Shown in pieces: positions 1 to 12,329 of a DNA stretch of 64,000 bases. Origin of the DNA: Plantago ovata (lineage: Eukaryota > Streptophyta > Magnoliopsida > Lamiales > Plantaginaceae); NCBI GenBank assembly GCA_028274465.1, contig CM051455.1, positions 68,864,985 through 68,928,984 on the forward strand, written 5' to 3'. The first letter of the stretch is position 1; every line of letters begins with the position of its first letter. A model generated the notes under the pieces. That model saw nothing but the letters and a program-made list of their open reading frames with translations, had not been told where the DNA came from and searched no databases. The position numbers and the translations under genes are program-made.

Positions 1-801
1 TCTTTACTGCCATTGATCCGTTCCAAGACTTAAAGCTTGAAAAAGCTACTTGTGAAGAAGTAGAACTTACACGACTAAGAAATTAGTTAAGTGTTCTTTC
101 TTTCTTTCGAACAAGAACAAGTCTTGACACCAGAAACAATCAAACTTGTTTACTGCAAAGTATTCAAAGTTTTGTTTCTTAGATTACTTGTTGTAACTGA
201 ATAAGTTATAATTAATTTATCTCATCTCAAATCTCTCTAACTGAAAATACACCCTTTCAGGCGTGATATTAGGGGGAACTTAATCAAGCATAGTGTTGCT
301 GATTAAAAGTACCAAGTTTGGTGGAGAACAAGGTTACGTTCTCTAGTTAGGTTGGAGACGAAGCAAGTGTGCTTTGGTTTCTGTTTGGATCGCTCTAGAT
401 AGGTGTTGTAAGGAACCTCAAACTTATCTTAGTGGATTCAGTCCTAGAAAGGACAAAGTGGATTAGTTGAGAGATTACGCCACTCTCAGATACCACTATA
501 AAAGTGTTTGTGTGATTTACTTACTGTACTTAGTTTTCAGCAAAGCATATCTATCTGTACACAGTCACTCACTTCACTTGCTGAAACTATCTCTTACTGA
601 AAAAGCACTTATTGTATCAAAGACTTCCGCTCTCTGATTTTAAGTATCAGCAAACCTAGTTACTGTGAAGTAACTCACGCTTGCTGAGAAAGTTAAGTAT
701 CACCAAACTCATTACTGAAAAGTAATAAGCACTTGCTGAGAAAGTTTTTAAACGACGAAAGTTTTAAAAGACTATTCACCCCCCCCCTCTAGTCTTTTCT
801 T
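1..801 (+). mobile_element. LTR fragment, Copia-A family (left part)
   Basis: This stretch is the reverse complement of about 56880-57674, the LTR of the minus-strand Copia-A element, with scattered substitutions. It starts inside the LTR and lacks the TATA region and U3 array seen in the other copy. It breaks at 801 where a LINE is inserted and resumes at 4512. The LTR reads left to right and is either a solo LTR or the 3' LTR of an element lying left of the window. No coding sequence is seen in it. Confidence 0.85.
775..801. repeat. LINE target-site duplication, left copy
   Basis: The 27 bases beginning ttcacc, with a C run, and ending cttttctt recur at 4487-4511. The copies differ in C-run length and one substitution. 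In an uninterrupted LTR of this family the sequence occurs once, so this is the duplicated target of the LINE. Confidence 0.85.
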
Positions 802-919
802 ATGGAACCGAACTCAATACTTTTATTCCATTCCAACACTACAAACCAAAGCCGATCAAATTATCCAGGCAAATCAAGTAAACATCAGAGTTACCAAGAT
901 AAAACAACCAACAACAAAT

Positions 920-3900
920 TTAATCTAATACTATCATCAATCTAGCAACATGTGTGCGCAGTTTCGGATCCATCCAGCATCTATAAACGACATCATTCAC
1001 TATGAGGTCGATCAATTCCGTCTGTCGCGGCTTATTCTGGAATATGATGCCATTACGTTCCATCCACAATGCATAGACGGTTTCTGTGAATGCTGTTCTG
1101 ATAAGCTGTGATCTCCAGCCAGACTTTGCCATGAGCCGGCAGAGCCACCGCACCTCAGTGTCCCATGCTTTTGGTGTCCTTCGCAGGCCTGCCCATTCCA
1201 TCACCTTCTTCCAAGTATCAGCCGTGTGGGGGCAAGCAAAGTACAGATGTTGTAGTGTCTCCTCCTGCCCACAGAACACACAGGCGGTGTCAATATGTGG
1301 ACACCATCTCCTCACTCGATCCTTAGTTGCTAGTCGCCCGTTAAGCGCCATCCATATACAGAACTTCGCTCGGGGCTTAGCTTTATTGTTAAACCAAATC
1401 CTCTTCCATGTCACATCATCCTTCTCACCCCTCATTTCATTGTATAGGGCCCTTACAATGAATGTATCATAGTTGCGCAGGCCACACCAGTAACCAGATT
1501 GCTGCAGGTAGGGGCGTAATTTCATCAAAGCTTTCAATGTCGAGGAGCAGTCCTGGGGGAGCGTTACTGCCATCACCGCATTCTCCTTTATATAGTAACA
1601 ATGGATCCACTTAACCCATAGTTTGTCAGCTTTGCTGCACACGTTCCAAAGCTGCTTCGCCATTGTGCATCTATTCCATTCGACTAGGGAAGTCAGGTTC
1701 AGTCCACCGTGATTCTTCTTATCGCATACCTTATCCCAGGCGATGGGTGCTTTACGAGTAATATCAGAGGTTCCACTCCACAAGAAAGATCGACAGAGGG
1801 CCTCAATGTGGTGTATTACCTTCTTTGGCATCGGAAATACTTGCATCCAGTAATTCGTCATAGATTGGAGCACACTTTGGATCAATTGGAATTTCCCTGC
1901 GTAGCTAAGAAGCTTCGCGCTCCAGTGTTTCAGCCGTTCCACTATTTTATCAATCAATGGCTGACATAGGCGGATAGTAAGCTTACTGGCAGCAAGGGGA
2001 ACGCCGAGGTATTTGTCTGGGAGTCGTTCTTCCGAGAAACCAGTTAGCCGTAAGATTTCAGCTTTTGCGTTCCTCTCAACACCAGCGCAGAAGACCTTGC
2101 ATTTTCGGTGGTTTACATTAAGCCCCGTCGACTTTGCAAACTTCTGGAATTGCGTCATTAGTAACTCGACTGATATGGCATCACCTCGGACAAACAGTAG
2201 CTAGTCATCAGCAAACGAGAGGTTAATAATCCCTAGTCGCTCGCACTTAGCATGAAAGTTAAAGTCCGGTTGTCGCTTAAGCTTCATCATGACTCTATGC
2301 AAGTACTCCATCATAAGCACAAATAATAACGGATAGATTGGATCCCCTTGGCGGAGCCCTCTCTTGGCCTTGAGAATGCGGGAAGGAACCCCATTAATAG
2401 AATATCTATATGAGACAGTACGGACACACCGCATAACCCAAAAAATGAACCTTGCCGGGAATCCCATTTCCTCCATAATAGCTTCAAGTGCATTCCATTC
2501 CACAGTATCATATGCCTTCTGTATATCCATTTGTATCATGCATCTAGGAGAGACCCCTTTTCGATCGTATCCTCTGACTAGTTCACTAGCCAGCAGTATG
2601 TTGTCGTACCCTTCCCGGTAAGAACGCCGATTGGCATTCATCCACTACAGAGTTGATTACTCGACTCAACCGTTTAGTGAGGATTTTTGAGATAATTTTA
2701 TAGAGCGTGGTGCAGCAAGAAATAGGCCTCATGTCTTTCATAGTGCAAGCAGCAGCAAATTTTGGGATCAGAGTGACCAAAGTACAATTGATCGCCGCAT
2801 ACATTCGTCCTGTATGGAAGAAATCCAGAATGGCCCTCTCCACATCATGCTTGATCACATTCCAGGCCGATTTAAAGAATCGCGCATTGAAACCACCATG
2901 CCCCGGAGCCTTATTATCCCCAGTGTCCCTCACTGCTTCCCATATCTCTGGCAGTGTGACCTCTTGGATGAGTGTAAGTCTGTCCTCACGACAAAGCTCT
3001 CTGCCTTGACGCATAGCATTGAGGTCAATGCCCTCAAGTTCTGGAGCAGTCGACCCTACCAAGTTAGAGTATAATTGGAGCACTTCATGTTCAATATAGT
3101 CGTGGTTACTAACAAAACAACCCTGGTCCGTTTTTAGCTTAGTAATGCCCGCTTTGTTGTTCTTTTCTTTGACCGTGGCATGGAAGAACGCATTATTGCT
3201 ATCACCCAGGCGTAACCAAGTAATCTTGGCCTTTTGAGCCAAAATCATCTCATCCAGATCATTCCATCGCATCACCTCTGCTAGACACACTTTAACCTGT
3301 TCAATACATTCCACATTGAAGCGATCCTGAATCAAGTGGGTTTGGGCTTGGAGCAGATTTGCCCGAGCTTCCACCAGCTTTCTATGTATGCCAGAGTACT
3401 CTTTAATTAGTGGCTTAAGCGGGTATTGCAATGCTTGTAATTTCCTCCACACCGAGTACATAGTCTGTCCAGGCACGTCCCTCTCCCAGGTGTCGCGTAC
3501 CGTTGCAAGGAATCTATCATGAAGGGCCATGCAATTTAAGAACCGAAACTGCTTATTTGGCCGGTGAACAGGAGGAATAAATTGGAGCCATAGTGGGCAG
3601 TGATCTGAAACGCCATGCTCTAACACTGACAGTTGCACATGATGGAATTGCTGAAACCACAAGGGATTACATATTACTCTATCAATGCGGGAGTAGATAG
3701 TTCGATTGGTCCAAGTATAGTGGTCGCCCATACTTTCCTTCTCAAATAGGTTCGCAACATCCATCATATTAGCCAGATCTCTAAATTCCGCCTCAGTAAC
3801 CGCTTGACCCCCAAGTCGATCGTCGTAAGTCAGGACATTATTAAAGTCCCCAGCAACAACCCAAGGCTCATCGATATGCGCTGCCAATTCTTGTATATGG

Positions 3901-4259
3901 TCCCATAGTTGCCGCCTTTGTTCAAGCCGATTATGAGCATAGATAAAAGTAGTCCATTGAATTAGGGTGCCAGTAAGGGTATAGAGGCCGCAATGTATGT
4001 ACTGGTCCGTCATCTCCACACGCCTTACATCAATTTGTTGAGCATTCCAGAGGATCCATATCCTCCCATTATCATGCTTATCATAATTATCAAGGTAACT
4101 CCATTGTCTACCAAACGTTCTTCTTATTTTATCAGCATTTTGTTTCTTTACTCTAGTCTCCAGTAAAGCAGCAACTGTCACTTTCAAATCAACGAGACGG
4201 GAGCCAATCTCTCTATGTTTTGCTGCTTTGTTAAGCCCCCTAGTGTTCCATGCTAACAT
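920..4259 (-). pseudogene. LINE ORF2: endonuclease and reverse transcriptase, disrupted
   Basis: The frame opens at 4259 with an apurinic-type endonuclease (WNTRGLN near the start, GDFNN mid-domain, SDHCPL near the end). It runs into the reverse transcriptase fingers (LIPK, then SAFLPGR). A one-base frameshift near 2612 follows SAFLPGR. The next frame holds DIQKAYDTVEW, GLRQGDP and the active-site FADD, and is stopped by TAG at 2201-2203 directly after FADD. The same frame continues to 920 with the RT thumb and a zf-RVT-like CxxC..HLYFxC motif. Plant L1 ORF2 normally runs unbroken through these domains. Two lesions mean no full protein can be made. Confidence 0.9.
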
Positions 4260-4447
4260 GGCTGATGGGTTTGATCAGGCTCCGGCTCAATCATAGAGCC
4301 CAAGACCTCAAACCCGTTCCTTACACTTGTACCCTCGCCATTGTGGCTCATCGTTGGATGTACGGACCTACTACTACTTAGTCCTCCCCGCATAGGCACT
4401 TGCACATACCCAGTGGTCGTTGCATGCCCTACAGGAGCATTCTCCAT
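4253..4447 (-). pseudogene. LINE ORF1 3' remnant
   Basis: A 64-codon frame whose TAG stop at 4253 lies just before the ORF2 ATG at 4259, with overlapping bases between the frames. Adjacent ORF1/ORF2 is the plant L1 order, so I read this as the tail of ORF1 left by 5' truncation. It is too short to show a gag or RRM domain, and its own ATG may be fortuitous. Confidence 0.45.
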
Positions 4448-4486
4448 CCTATGATTCCCAATAGCTCGAGGGGAAGCACATCTACC

Positions 4487-4531
4487 TTCACCCCCCCTCT
4501 AGTTTTTTCTTGTTGTTTAAAGGGACCAACA
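4487..4531 (+). mobile_element. LINE TSD right copy and end of the Copia-A LTR
   Basis: Bases 4487-4511 repeat the LINE target site. Bases 4512-4531 are the last 20 bases of the LTR and end ...GACCAACA, matching the LTR edge at 56860 in reverse. No primer-binding site follows, consistent with a 3' or solo LTR. Next comes gtattgattg, then unrelated DNA. Confidence 0.8.
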
Positions 4532-5382
4532 GTATTGATTGATTTTGGAATAAAATTAAAATAATTTTGGTTTCAAAAAATTATTAGTTATTACAAATGC
4601 GTATTATAACTTCCGAATGGTAGTGTTGTTAAGAGAGAAAGATCTTCTGAATCTGAAGTAGCTACAAAGAAAAAGAAAGAAAAAAAAATCCATAAGCACC
4701 GTGCAGGACAAACTGGATGAGTTGTGCAGGACAGAACAGAGTAGTTGAACTGGAAAGTCAGTTGAGAGACCTAATGTTCATATCAAGTGCAATCATTCTG
4801 GATAACTGAAGTTATATAGGATGATATAGTTGAATGGATTTGGAAGGGAAAAGAAGAGGTACATGGTTCTATTGTTTAAGAAAAATTAAAAAAAATCATT
4901 CTGGGTAAGTATCCCATTTCGCCTCTCACAGTAAAATGTAATCAAGCAATAAGGCCAATTCTCGCAAAAAAAGTGAATAGGCTGTTACTTGCATAATGAA
5001 CGAGTCTATCAAACCTGCACGTTGTTGTTTGTTGATCACAAAAACAAGCACTTTTATTACATGTACAAAAATACTGCTCTATTCATACATCTTTACTAAC
5101 AATTATGTCCACGTATATGATTTGCAGCATACTTAAAAGTCACCTAACAAATGTTTAATCTATCCGAACAAAGAAGGCACGGCCATCAACCTAGTACTTT
5201 CACTTGACATGTCTGCACTCTGAAGCAATCGGTTGTAAGAAGAAGCCAAATATACAAATAGTGAGTACCTGTAGCAACAATATCTCATCACTTCACAAAT
5301 AGGATACGAGTTAGCCATTTAAATAGGGAGCTGCAATCTTGATTTCTGGGTAAATGGGTTGAGAGAAATACCGAGAGTGTAA
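4532..5382. other. Intergenic, 3' flank of the TIGR01589-domain gene
   Basis: AT-rich sequence with several A runs. I see no coding signal. The minus-strand gene at 5383 probably has its 3' UTR and polyadenylation region here. Confidence 0.5.
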
Positions 5383-8300
5383 TCAGACGCCACCAAAACA
5401 TTGATATCTCAAACTTTCGGATGTAGGGTCCAACCTGTCCATGTCTCCTGAAAGCAAATATAGGAACATCATTAACTTTATCATCAGAAATACTAAAAAC
5501 GTTGACACTGGTTGTTAGCTTGCTGACCATGGGGATCCATAAAATTGCTGGGATCAGTTGCTTGGAACGGATACCTACAATAACTGTCCAGCAAATCTGC
5601 AATGGCAAATATAAGACGAAACTCAGAATTGCAGCATACTCCCTATAGTTTGATCATTTCCAATACATAGCAAATACGAGATATGACCCTTAATCACTAG
5701 AAAGAATATTGTTTGGTTCCAAGTCCCAACCACACTATATTAAACTTAACCATATTACTCGCACATAAAAAATAGTTTTATCCTGACAAGCATTTGGTAT
5801 TTTGACAGGGAAAGCAAGAGAAGAAGAAATCTGACCAGAACTAGTGACATCAGCAGCCAACTGAGGAAAACTTTGAGGAATTGGTGCCAAGAATCCGAAT
5901 GAAGACGCATCACCATCCAAGATTGTGTTGTCATTTAGATGATGTTGTGCATTAGAATCTACACTACTGAAAGATGATACAGATGCATCCCCCATCAAAG
6001 GACGTGACTCCAGATAATTGTTGGGTGGAGTGAAGTTGAACGATGAAGTACCAGCATAACCAGCTTCAGTTTTGATAGCCTTTCCGTTCGTTGTTTGAGC
6101 GAAACCCATGTTGGGGTCTTGAGCTAAGAACAGGCTCGGAGAAACATTGAACTTTCTAGACTGAACAGACCCAACAACCGTTCCTTGTACATAAGGCTGA
6201 ACTGATGATCCACAATTGTTAAACATATTCTGTTGTTGTATGTTCTCTGGTTTTAAAGGATTCGTGCTCTGAGGAGAACATGAAGTGGAGATCTGCTGTG
6301 CTGCAAGATTAACATACTGACACATTTTTAGACATGAACAAGCTTACCTCAAAAGAAAACAAGAAAGGACATGAAGAAGCTTCACCAATACCCTCAAATA
6401 ACCATAGAATTATTAGAACTTGATTTTTATTTTTTTTAAAAACAGAACATACACCACCTTTTAGACACCACACGTTAATATCACACTGGACTTTAAAAAA
6501 ATGTAAGAAACATAATATATCAATGGAGCGGAAACGACAACTTGGAAAACTATTATGTAGATGGGATCTTTGGGATTTTGTAATTACAGTGCGGCTAATA
6601 ATTCCGAGCATGCATATGACTGCATGCCCATGTAAATGATATGAGCGATGTGGAGGGATTCTGGACACAAGGTGAATACGAATCTCAGAGGCCCAGTATA
6701 CAAAGTATAGGCCAGGAGCAAGAAAGTCTAGCAATTTCGATTATTAGTCTAGTAATGTTCATTGGCACTCGAAATCCGTTTTGTTAAAAACAAGAGGGAG
6801 CAAAATCACAATAATATATGAGTAAAAAGTTAATGGAGCCGTTCATTTTAGGAATAAGCTCAATTACCCACAGGACCAGAAAAAGTGACTTACTGGGTGA
6901 AACATGAGATCCGTTGGAGGTGAGAACTGGGGCAATTCCAGTTAATTCAATTTGATGCATCAGCTCCACTTGTTCTGCGAGCAACCTGTTGAATTCCTCT
7001 ATTTGATCCTTCACCAACAATTTGAGATAGTATGCGTTGAAAAAATCTGGATTTTCATCTTCAAGCCTTTGCCATACTGAAAAACAAGCATCGAATTATA
7101 TAAACACTCAATTAACCTGAAAAATAACAAAATATCCAAAAATGTCAAACAGACACTGTAATAAGAACATATACTTACATAAACCATTTTGAATATGAAT
7201 GAGTGGCTACACGAAAAGAAGACTTAATTATTATGTTATATTATGATATCACCCAGTTTCTTAATAAGCCCTGTTTTCACTAAGCACATAAACTTACACC
7301 ACCACCATGTACATATAAACTTCAACACCTCTCACACGTGTTAGGGATGTATTTTCCAACTATTTAGAAAGGGGAACTGCATCTGCACAAGTTTAGAGTA
7401 ACCCATTCACGAAATCAACTAACATATCTATGCGAGAAAGATTTGGCCTCGACAGCTAAGTGAGAAAATCCTACTCAACTCGGCAATTGCTTCTCCATTT
7501 CTCGTATGAGGCGAGACAACCGAGTTCTCATTCGGAGATGCTCGGTCAGAAACTCAAAGTGCTTGAATGGGTTGCAGAAGGGTGATAGCAAGAAGATAGC
7601 AGCGAGTAGCAGAATGATAAAGGCGTCACGGATACTCTACAAGTGATGGACAACAAAAGTAATCGATCTGAACCTTGTCTTTCTTCTTTTTTATGTACAA
7701 AATACAAAGAGAATCTCAGTGCCAACCCCATAAACGAGAGGAGATCATAAATCGATTGACAGAACCTAGAACCTCAGAGACCAATCCATTAATTGCATAG
7801 ATGAACTTTGTTTTTTTCCCTTTCTAAATGCCTTAAACCATTTGAAGAAATAATCTGAGTTTGGCATTTTTTCTGAACACCTTTTTCTTTCGCCACTGCA
7901 ATCCGAAGTTAGAGCGCAAAAACTGACCTCGAAGCCACAGGTTAATGCCTACAAAACCTAAACTGGTTTTCTTTAAGACTTGGTCCACCTACCCGTAAAG
8001 AGGAGTTGAAGGGCTGGGTTGAGTTCAAGTGGGATTGTACCAAAATGAGGGTAAGCCTTGTATTTTCTTGTTTGTAAATGGTTGACTTAAAATATGTAAT
8101 AAAATGTAAAAATGTATTAGCAGGTCAAACTAATGAGCACGAATATTCCTAAAGTTGAAGGAGACAGTTAAAATGGGTAATTCTTTGTCATCGAAAGCTT
8201 GTCTTATTGCGCTGGCAGTATATAAATTTGCCTCCTTCACTTCAATTTCTATAGAATATCAGAAGCACCAAAAAGGAAATTTATGAATTTATAACTAATT

Positions 8301-10836
8301 AAGCTGCCTAGTGAGCAGAAATGCAGAATGAAACAAAAAGTAGGATGTACCAGGTATGACAAGGATAGATGAGCTGTTGTAGGAACCAAGTCAAATGATT
8401 TAAAGCTATCATTTTATTACAGAATTACATTTTGTGATCAGATCACTGTTGAAAGAGGCCTTACTGGCTCAAAGCATAATTGTCAAAGCATGCCAAACAT
8501 AAAATCACGTGTTCATAAATATTAGCACTGTTCATCTACATGCGCCACTATTTTAATACATGCTAAGAACTATGACCAAATTTGTAAACATACGCACATT
8601 TAAAGATTTTACGGTGTTTTTCCACCCTTCCTGCCATCTATAATTTTATAGGCATGTTTGTATGTACTTCTGAATCAATCAATACACAATCATATTCAGT
8701 TCATCATATTGGTTTTTAATCACTTCAATTTAAATTACATAACTAATGTATATTCATGAGCTAAACCTTGGGTTTAAGTTGAAGTATTTATGCATGTAGA
8801 GTAATCTAAAAATAGTATCCGGCATAGGATGAACAAGACAGAATATACATTGAGCCTACATCACTTTCTAAGAATATCAAAAGTGAGACATTGATCACAC
8901 TTCTATAGTGAAATACATAGAATACAAACATAACCATTTGAAAAACTATATATAAATATTACAGCCCTTCAGAATTAAGCATGCAATGAAGACCAAAAAG
9001 TGAGACAATGGTCATACTTCTACTGTAAATACACACAAACATAACAACTTCAAAAACCTATCTGTACAGTAAGTAAAAATATAAACTGACAATTAAAAGT
9101 TCAAACTGAAATAACCTACTTCTCAACTATCCAAGCAACCACTCTTTAAGTATGTAATAAATGCACATATCTCTAGATATACACGTGTGGGAGCAGAGAC
9201 GCAATAGCAGGTACTCACGTATACAACGAAATTCACCTATGCATTTTTGTTAAGTAAATGCTTTCCATGGTTTCTGAGTTTAAAATAGTCTGCTGGTAAT
9301 CCAGAATTTATCATCAATAATTACCTAGTTCTGTAACATGTGGTTCGATGTTGTCCCGAACAAAAAGTGTGTTGATGACGTCTTTCTTGTTCATGTAATC
9401 TAGGAGACACTGTTCAATACGGTTTTGCACCTGAAATAATAAGATGGAACAGATGTATAGTAAAAGCGGGAAATTTCTTCAAATCAGCTGCTATTGCCTT
9501 CCCACTAGTTGATTCCATATTATAATAAACAAGCAATCAAGAACCCAAATAATAAGTTAACAGAAGAACTTGTAAAGCTTATTTGTTTAAATGAAAAATT
9601 AAAAATGAAGCTTCAAAGCATGATCATCGATTCAAATCTGACAACGCGCTGGAATTGACATGCCACAGTAAGATGGCAAGGACATTGACATGCCACTAAA
9701 CTCACCCGATTGAGAAATTAAAACTACAGTTATCTTTGTGTCAACCAGTAAATGCCGTAGTTTTTTTTTATAGATTAGAAGTCCAATAAATTTCCTTTCT
9801 GAACATGAAGTGGAGTAAACCGTTCTCATATTCAATACAACGAACCTATTAGCAACGCAGAAAGATGAAGACAAGTCATACTTTTCTTGGTAGTGCGCAT
9901 GTTATACGCCTCTTTTATATTAACTCGCAATGAACGAGAGCATGCAGTTTTCATTTGGGACAGCTGTTCACCGTTGGATCTCCCCCATACATAAGGAAAT
10001 CCATTCTCATACTTTTCTATACTGCAATGTCATATGCCTCTTTTACATCTATTGTCATAATATATGGGATGGATAATTGTAGGCTAAAGAAACCCACAGG
10101 GATACATTTCAACCCCTGGGAAAAAAAATCTACTAAAGTCATGAAAAAAGCTGCATTGTAATACTCTCCCCAGTACGATGTGATTGAAAGTGAAGGGGGC
10201 AGAGGGTGGAGATGGAATCTGTGTTGCCAGGCTGGTCCTGAGGTCTACAATTCTATGAATAGCCTCTTTGTAAAAATGCAAGGCTAAAGCTGTGTGTCCA
10301 ATACACTCACCCTCCCCACTATGTGTGATCTATTAAGAATAAAAAAAACTTTAAAGCATAAACTCTCTTCGCTTTTAAGGACACTCTAGAAGGTTTAGTG
10401 AAAGAATTTCATCTCATTATAAAGCTCCGAATTGTGGAAATGTGTAGAATGAAGGAAAGCTCAAACTAGTCAAGAGGTATAGAGTTAAGGGAAGTCCCAA
10501 CAGGTGGAAAAGTTAATATGGATGGAGATGTAATGGTGGTGGGCATAGATCCCTAAACCTTGGTGTTTGCCTACGACTCTGATACCATCAAATATTTACA
10601 TCTCATCTACAAGCACACACTTGTTGAAAGGTGTGAAATTAATTAATCCTTACACTCTCGCTCGCATCATATAAAGACTGCTAGAGTAGTAAAATATCAT
10701 TGCAAAGACCAAAAGAACAAGTAATCAATCCCAATGGCTACGGTACAACAGCACAGCTTATGTATTCAATGGATAAACAAATTCTTACTATTTGAACTTC
10801 GTGATTTACAAGTTTCCTGCCTTGCTCAACAGACAT
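5383..10836 (-). CDS. TIGR01589 (A_thal_3526) domain protein, six coding exons
   Basis: Minus-strand model: 10836-10789, 9430-9325, 7076-6894, 6300-5788, 5596-5528, 5447-5383. It gives a protein of about 327 residues and all junction phases agree. The start MSVEQGR is the first ATG of the 16-codon first exon, which ends at a GTAAGA donor. Residues 17-85 make the plant-specific TIGR01589 domain: VQNRIEQCL, YMNKKDV, VWQRLEDENPDFF, then LLVKDQIEEFNRLL. The rest is Ser/Asn-rich and looks disordered. The end (DPTSESLRYQCFGG) resembles the acidic C-terminus I recall from family members. The function is not established to my knowledge. The intron between 7077 and 9324 is unusually long. The donor at 5787 (GTCAGG) is weak and is the least certain junction. 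Confidence 0.8.
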
Positions 10837-11492
10837 CTTTGTAGCTGTTAACACCCACAATCTACAAAATTCCACACACAGATATTCCAGCAACCCATCA
10901 AGAACCGAAAATAGAAAGAAAACGAAGATTAGACAACAACCGAAACGGAAACATGCATACGCAACACACTGGAATCCGAAAAATGGTATCAGTAACAAAA
11001 AAATAACATAAGGTCTTCAATTGACCTTTAACTATGATCCATCATCATAAGCATTCTTTATTCTTGTTGAAAATGATGATACTATAAAACATGGATAATT
11101 ACTACACTAGTTAATTCCTATTCATTCAAGAAACAGAAACAAACCCAGTTCTTTCATTTTTCCAGTTGCAATTATGGACAAAAGATAAATAAATAATAAT
11201 AAAATTAAAAAAAAGGTTGAAATAGTTGCCTAAAACAGCTCAACATTGTCATTATTAATTTGTTAGTATATTATTCAATGAAGTGTAATAATAATAATTC
11301 TGCAACTGAGGAAAGGGGAAAAAAAGAAAGGGGCTTCAGAGAATTAAAATTAGCAAGCATACGAAGAAAATCATGAATGAAACAAGCAAGCAATCAGATA
11401 AGGGAAAATTTTGAAATTCCCAATTCCGAAAACCTATACACCGAATCAGAACTGAAACTTAATAATTAGCAAAAAAAGAAAAAAAAAACTAA

Positions 11493-11655
11493 CCTTAATT
11501 ATTCCCAGAAGAATAACCGAGCTGCTGCTATGAATTGAACTAATACAACTTGGGAGTTATTTAGTAGTAAAAGGGGAAAAGAGTGGCTGTGAGTGAGGGT
11601 ATGGGAGAGAGAGAAGAGAATTTGATTCAAATGTTTCCTCTTTTTATTTGTACTA
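11493..11655 (-). promoter_or_regulatory. 5' UTR exon and core promoter of the TIGR01589 gene
   Basis: On the minus strand a donor (TTAAG, then GTTAGT) lies at about 11493, fitting a noncoding first exon spliced to an acceptor (TTAACAG) just before the ATG exon. Upstream is a CT-rich leader and a TATA-like ACAAATAAAAAG near 11640. The Harbinger end at 11795 lies only about 150 bases further upstream. The transcription start is inferred. Confidence 0.45.
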
Positions 11656-12329
11656 CTACTAGACTAGACTAGAAAGAAAGAAAGAAAGGGAAAGCCAACT
11701 TGGTGACGTACCCACACGCACCGCGCACCTTCTTTCTTTCTTGTGCTTTTCTTTCGTGTGATTCCACCTCGCCCCTTCTTCCCTTAGACCCTAATGTCAT
11801 GTTTGGTTGGGTGTATTTTCGGTCAAAACACACACAAAACGCACCTAAATCGCCAAAAATGTTGTTTGGTTTAAAATGTCCAAAAGTGTGTTGTGGCTGA
11901 ACCGGTTAAGCCGGAAATATTGGACCGTGCGTTTCGAAGCCCCGAAACACACCGAAATCTCATACATGCCTCTCTGATGTATTTAAAATGTGCATGGTCA
12001 AGTGTACATGTTTTGGCCCTAATAATTACAGAAATGCCACTGGAAAAAGAAAATAAAAATGCAAAATTTTCCCTCCCTGTGTTAAAACTCTCCCGCCACA
12101 CCATTTCTTCCGTCTAGGTTTGGAGAATTCGACAGCAGCCGCCATACAAGAGACATCTGTCTGTACAAGGTAATCTGGGCTGAAATTCTGGAATCTTGAT
12201 CGGAATTTCTTCCTCTATCTATCTATCTTTTCGGTTTTGCGTATGGTCTACTAACGACAGAGAATTTTGGGGTTTTCTGTTGGCTTGCAGATTCGGGTAA
12301 ATTGAAGATTGATTGGAGCTTGGGCAACC

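Larger units (their letters stand above)
802..4486 (-). mobile_element. 5'-truncated L1-type LINE
   Basis: A non-LTR retrotransposon about 3.7 kb long, read on the minus strand. Its 5' end is near 4486 and its 3' end near 802. It carries the last part of an ORF1, an endonuclease, a reverse transcriptase and a zf-RVT-like region. It is flanked by 25-27 bp direct repeats, as expected for target-primed reverse transcription. No clear poly-A tail is seen at the 3' junction, though an AATAAA-like signal lies near 825. Coding lesions make it inactive. Confidence 0.85.

Noticed and set aside
1086..1472. Plus-strand frames opposite the LINE, including this one
   Set aside because: They are antisense shadows of ORF2 with no domain.
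4532..4541. Shared flank gtattgattg (4532) and gtactgattg (58944) beside the two Copia-A LTRs
   Set aside because: One is next to the 3' edge of a plus-strand LTR and the other next to the 5' edge of a minus-strand LTR, so they cannot be one target duplication. Nine of ten matching bases is probably chance.
6309..6734. Minus-strand frame of 141 codons
   Set aside because: It lies in an intron of the TIGR01589 gene, has no domain, and the exon phases join cleanly across it.
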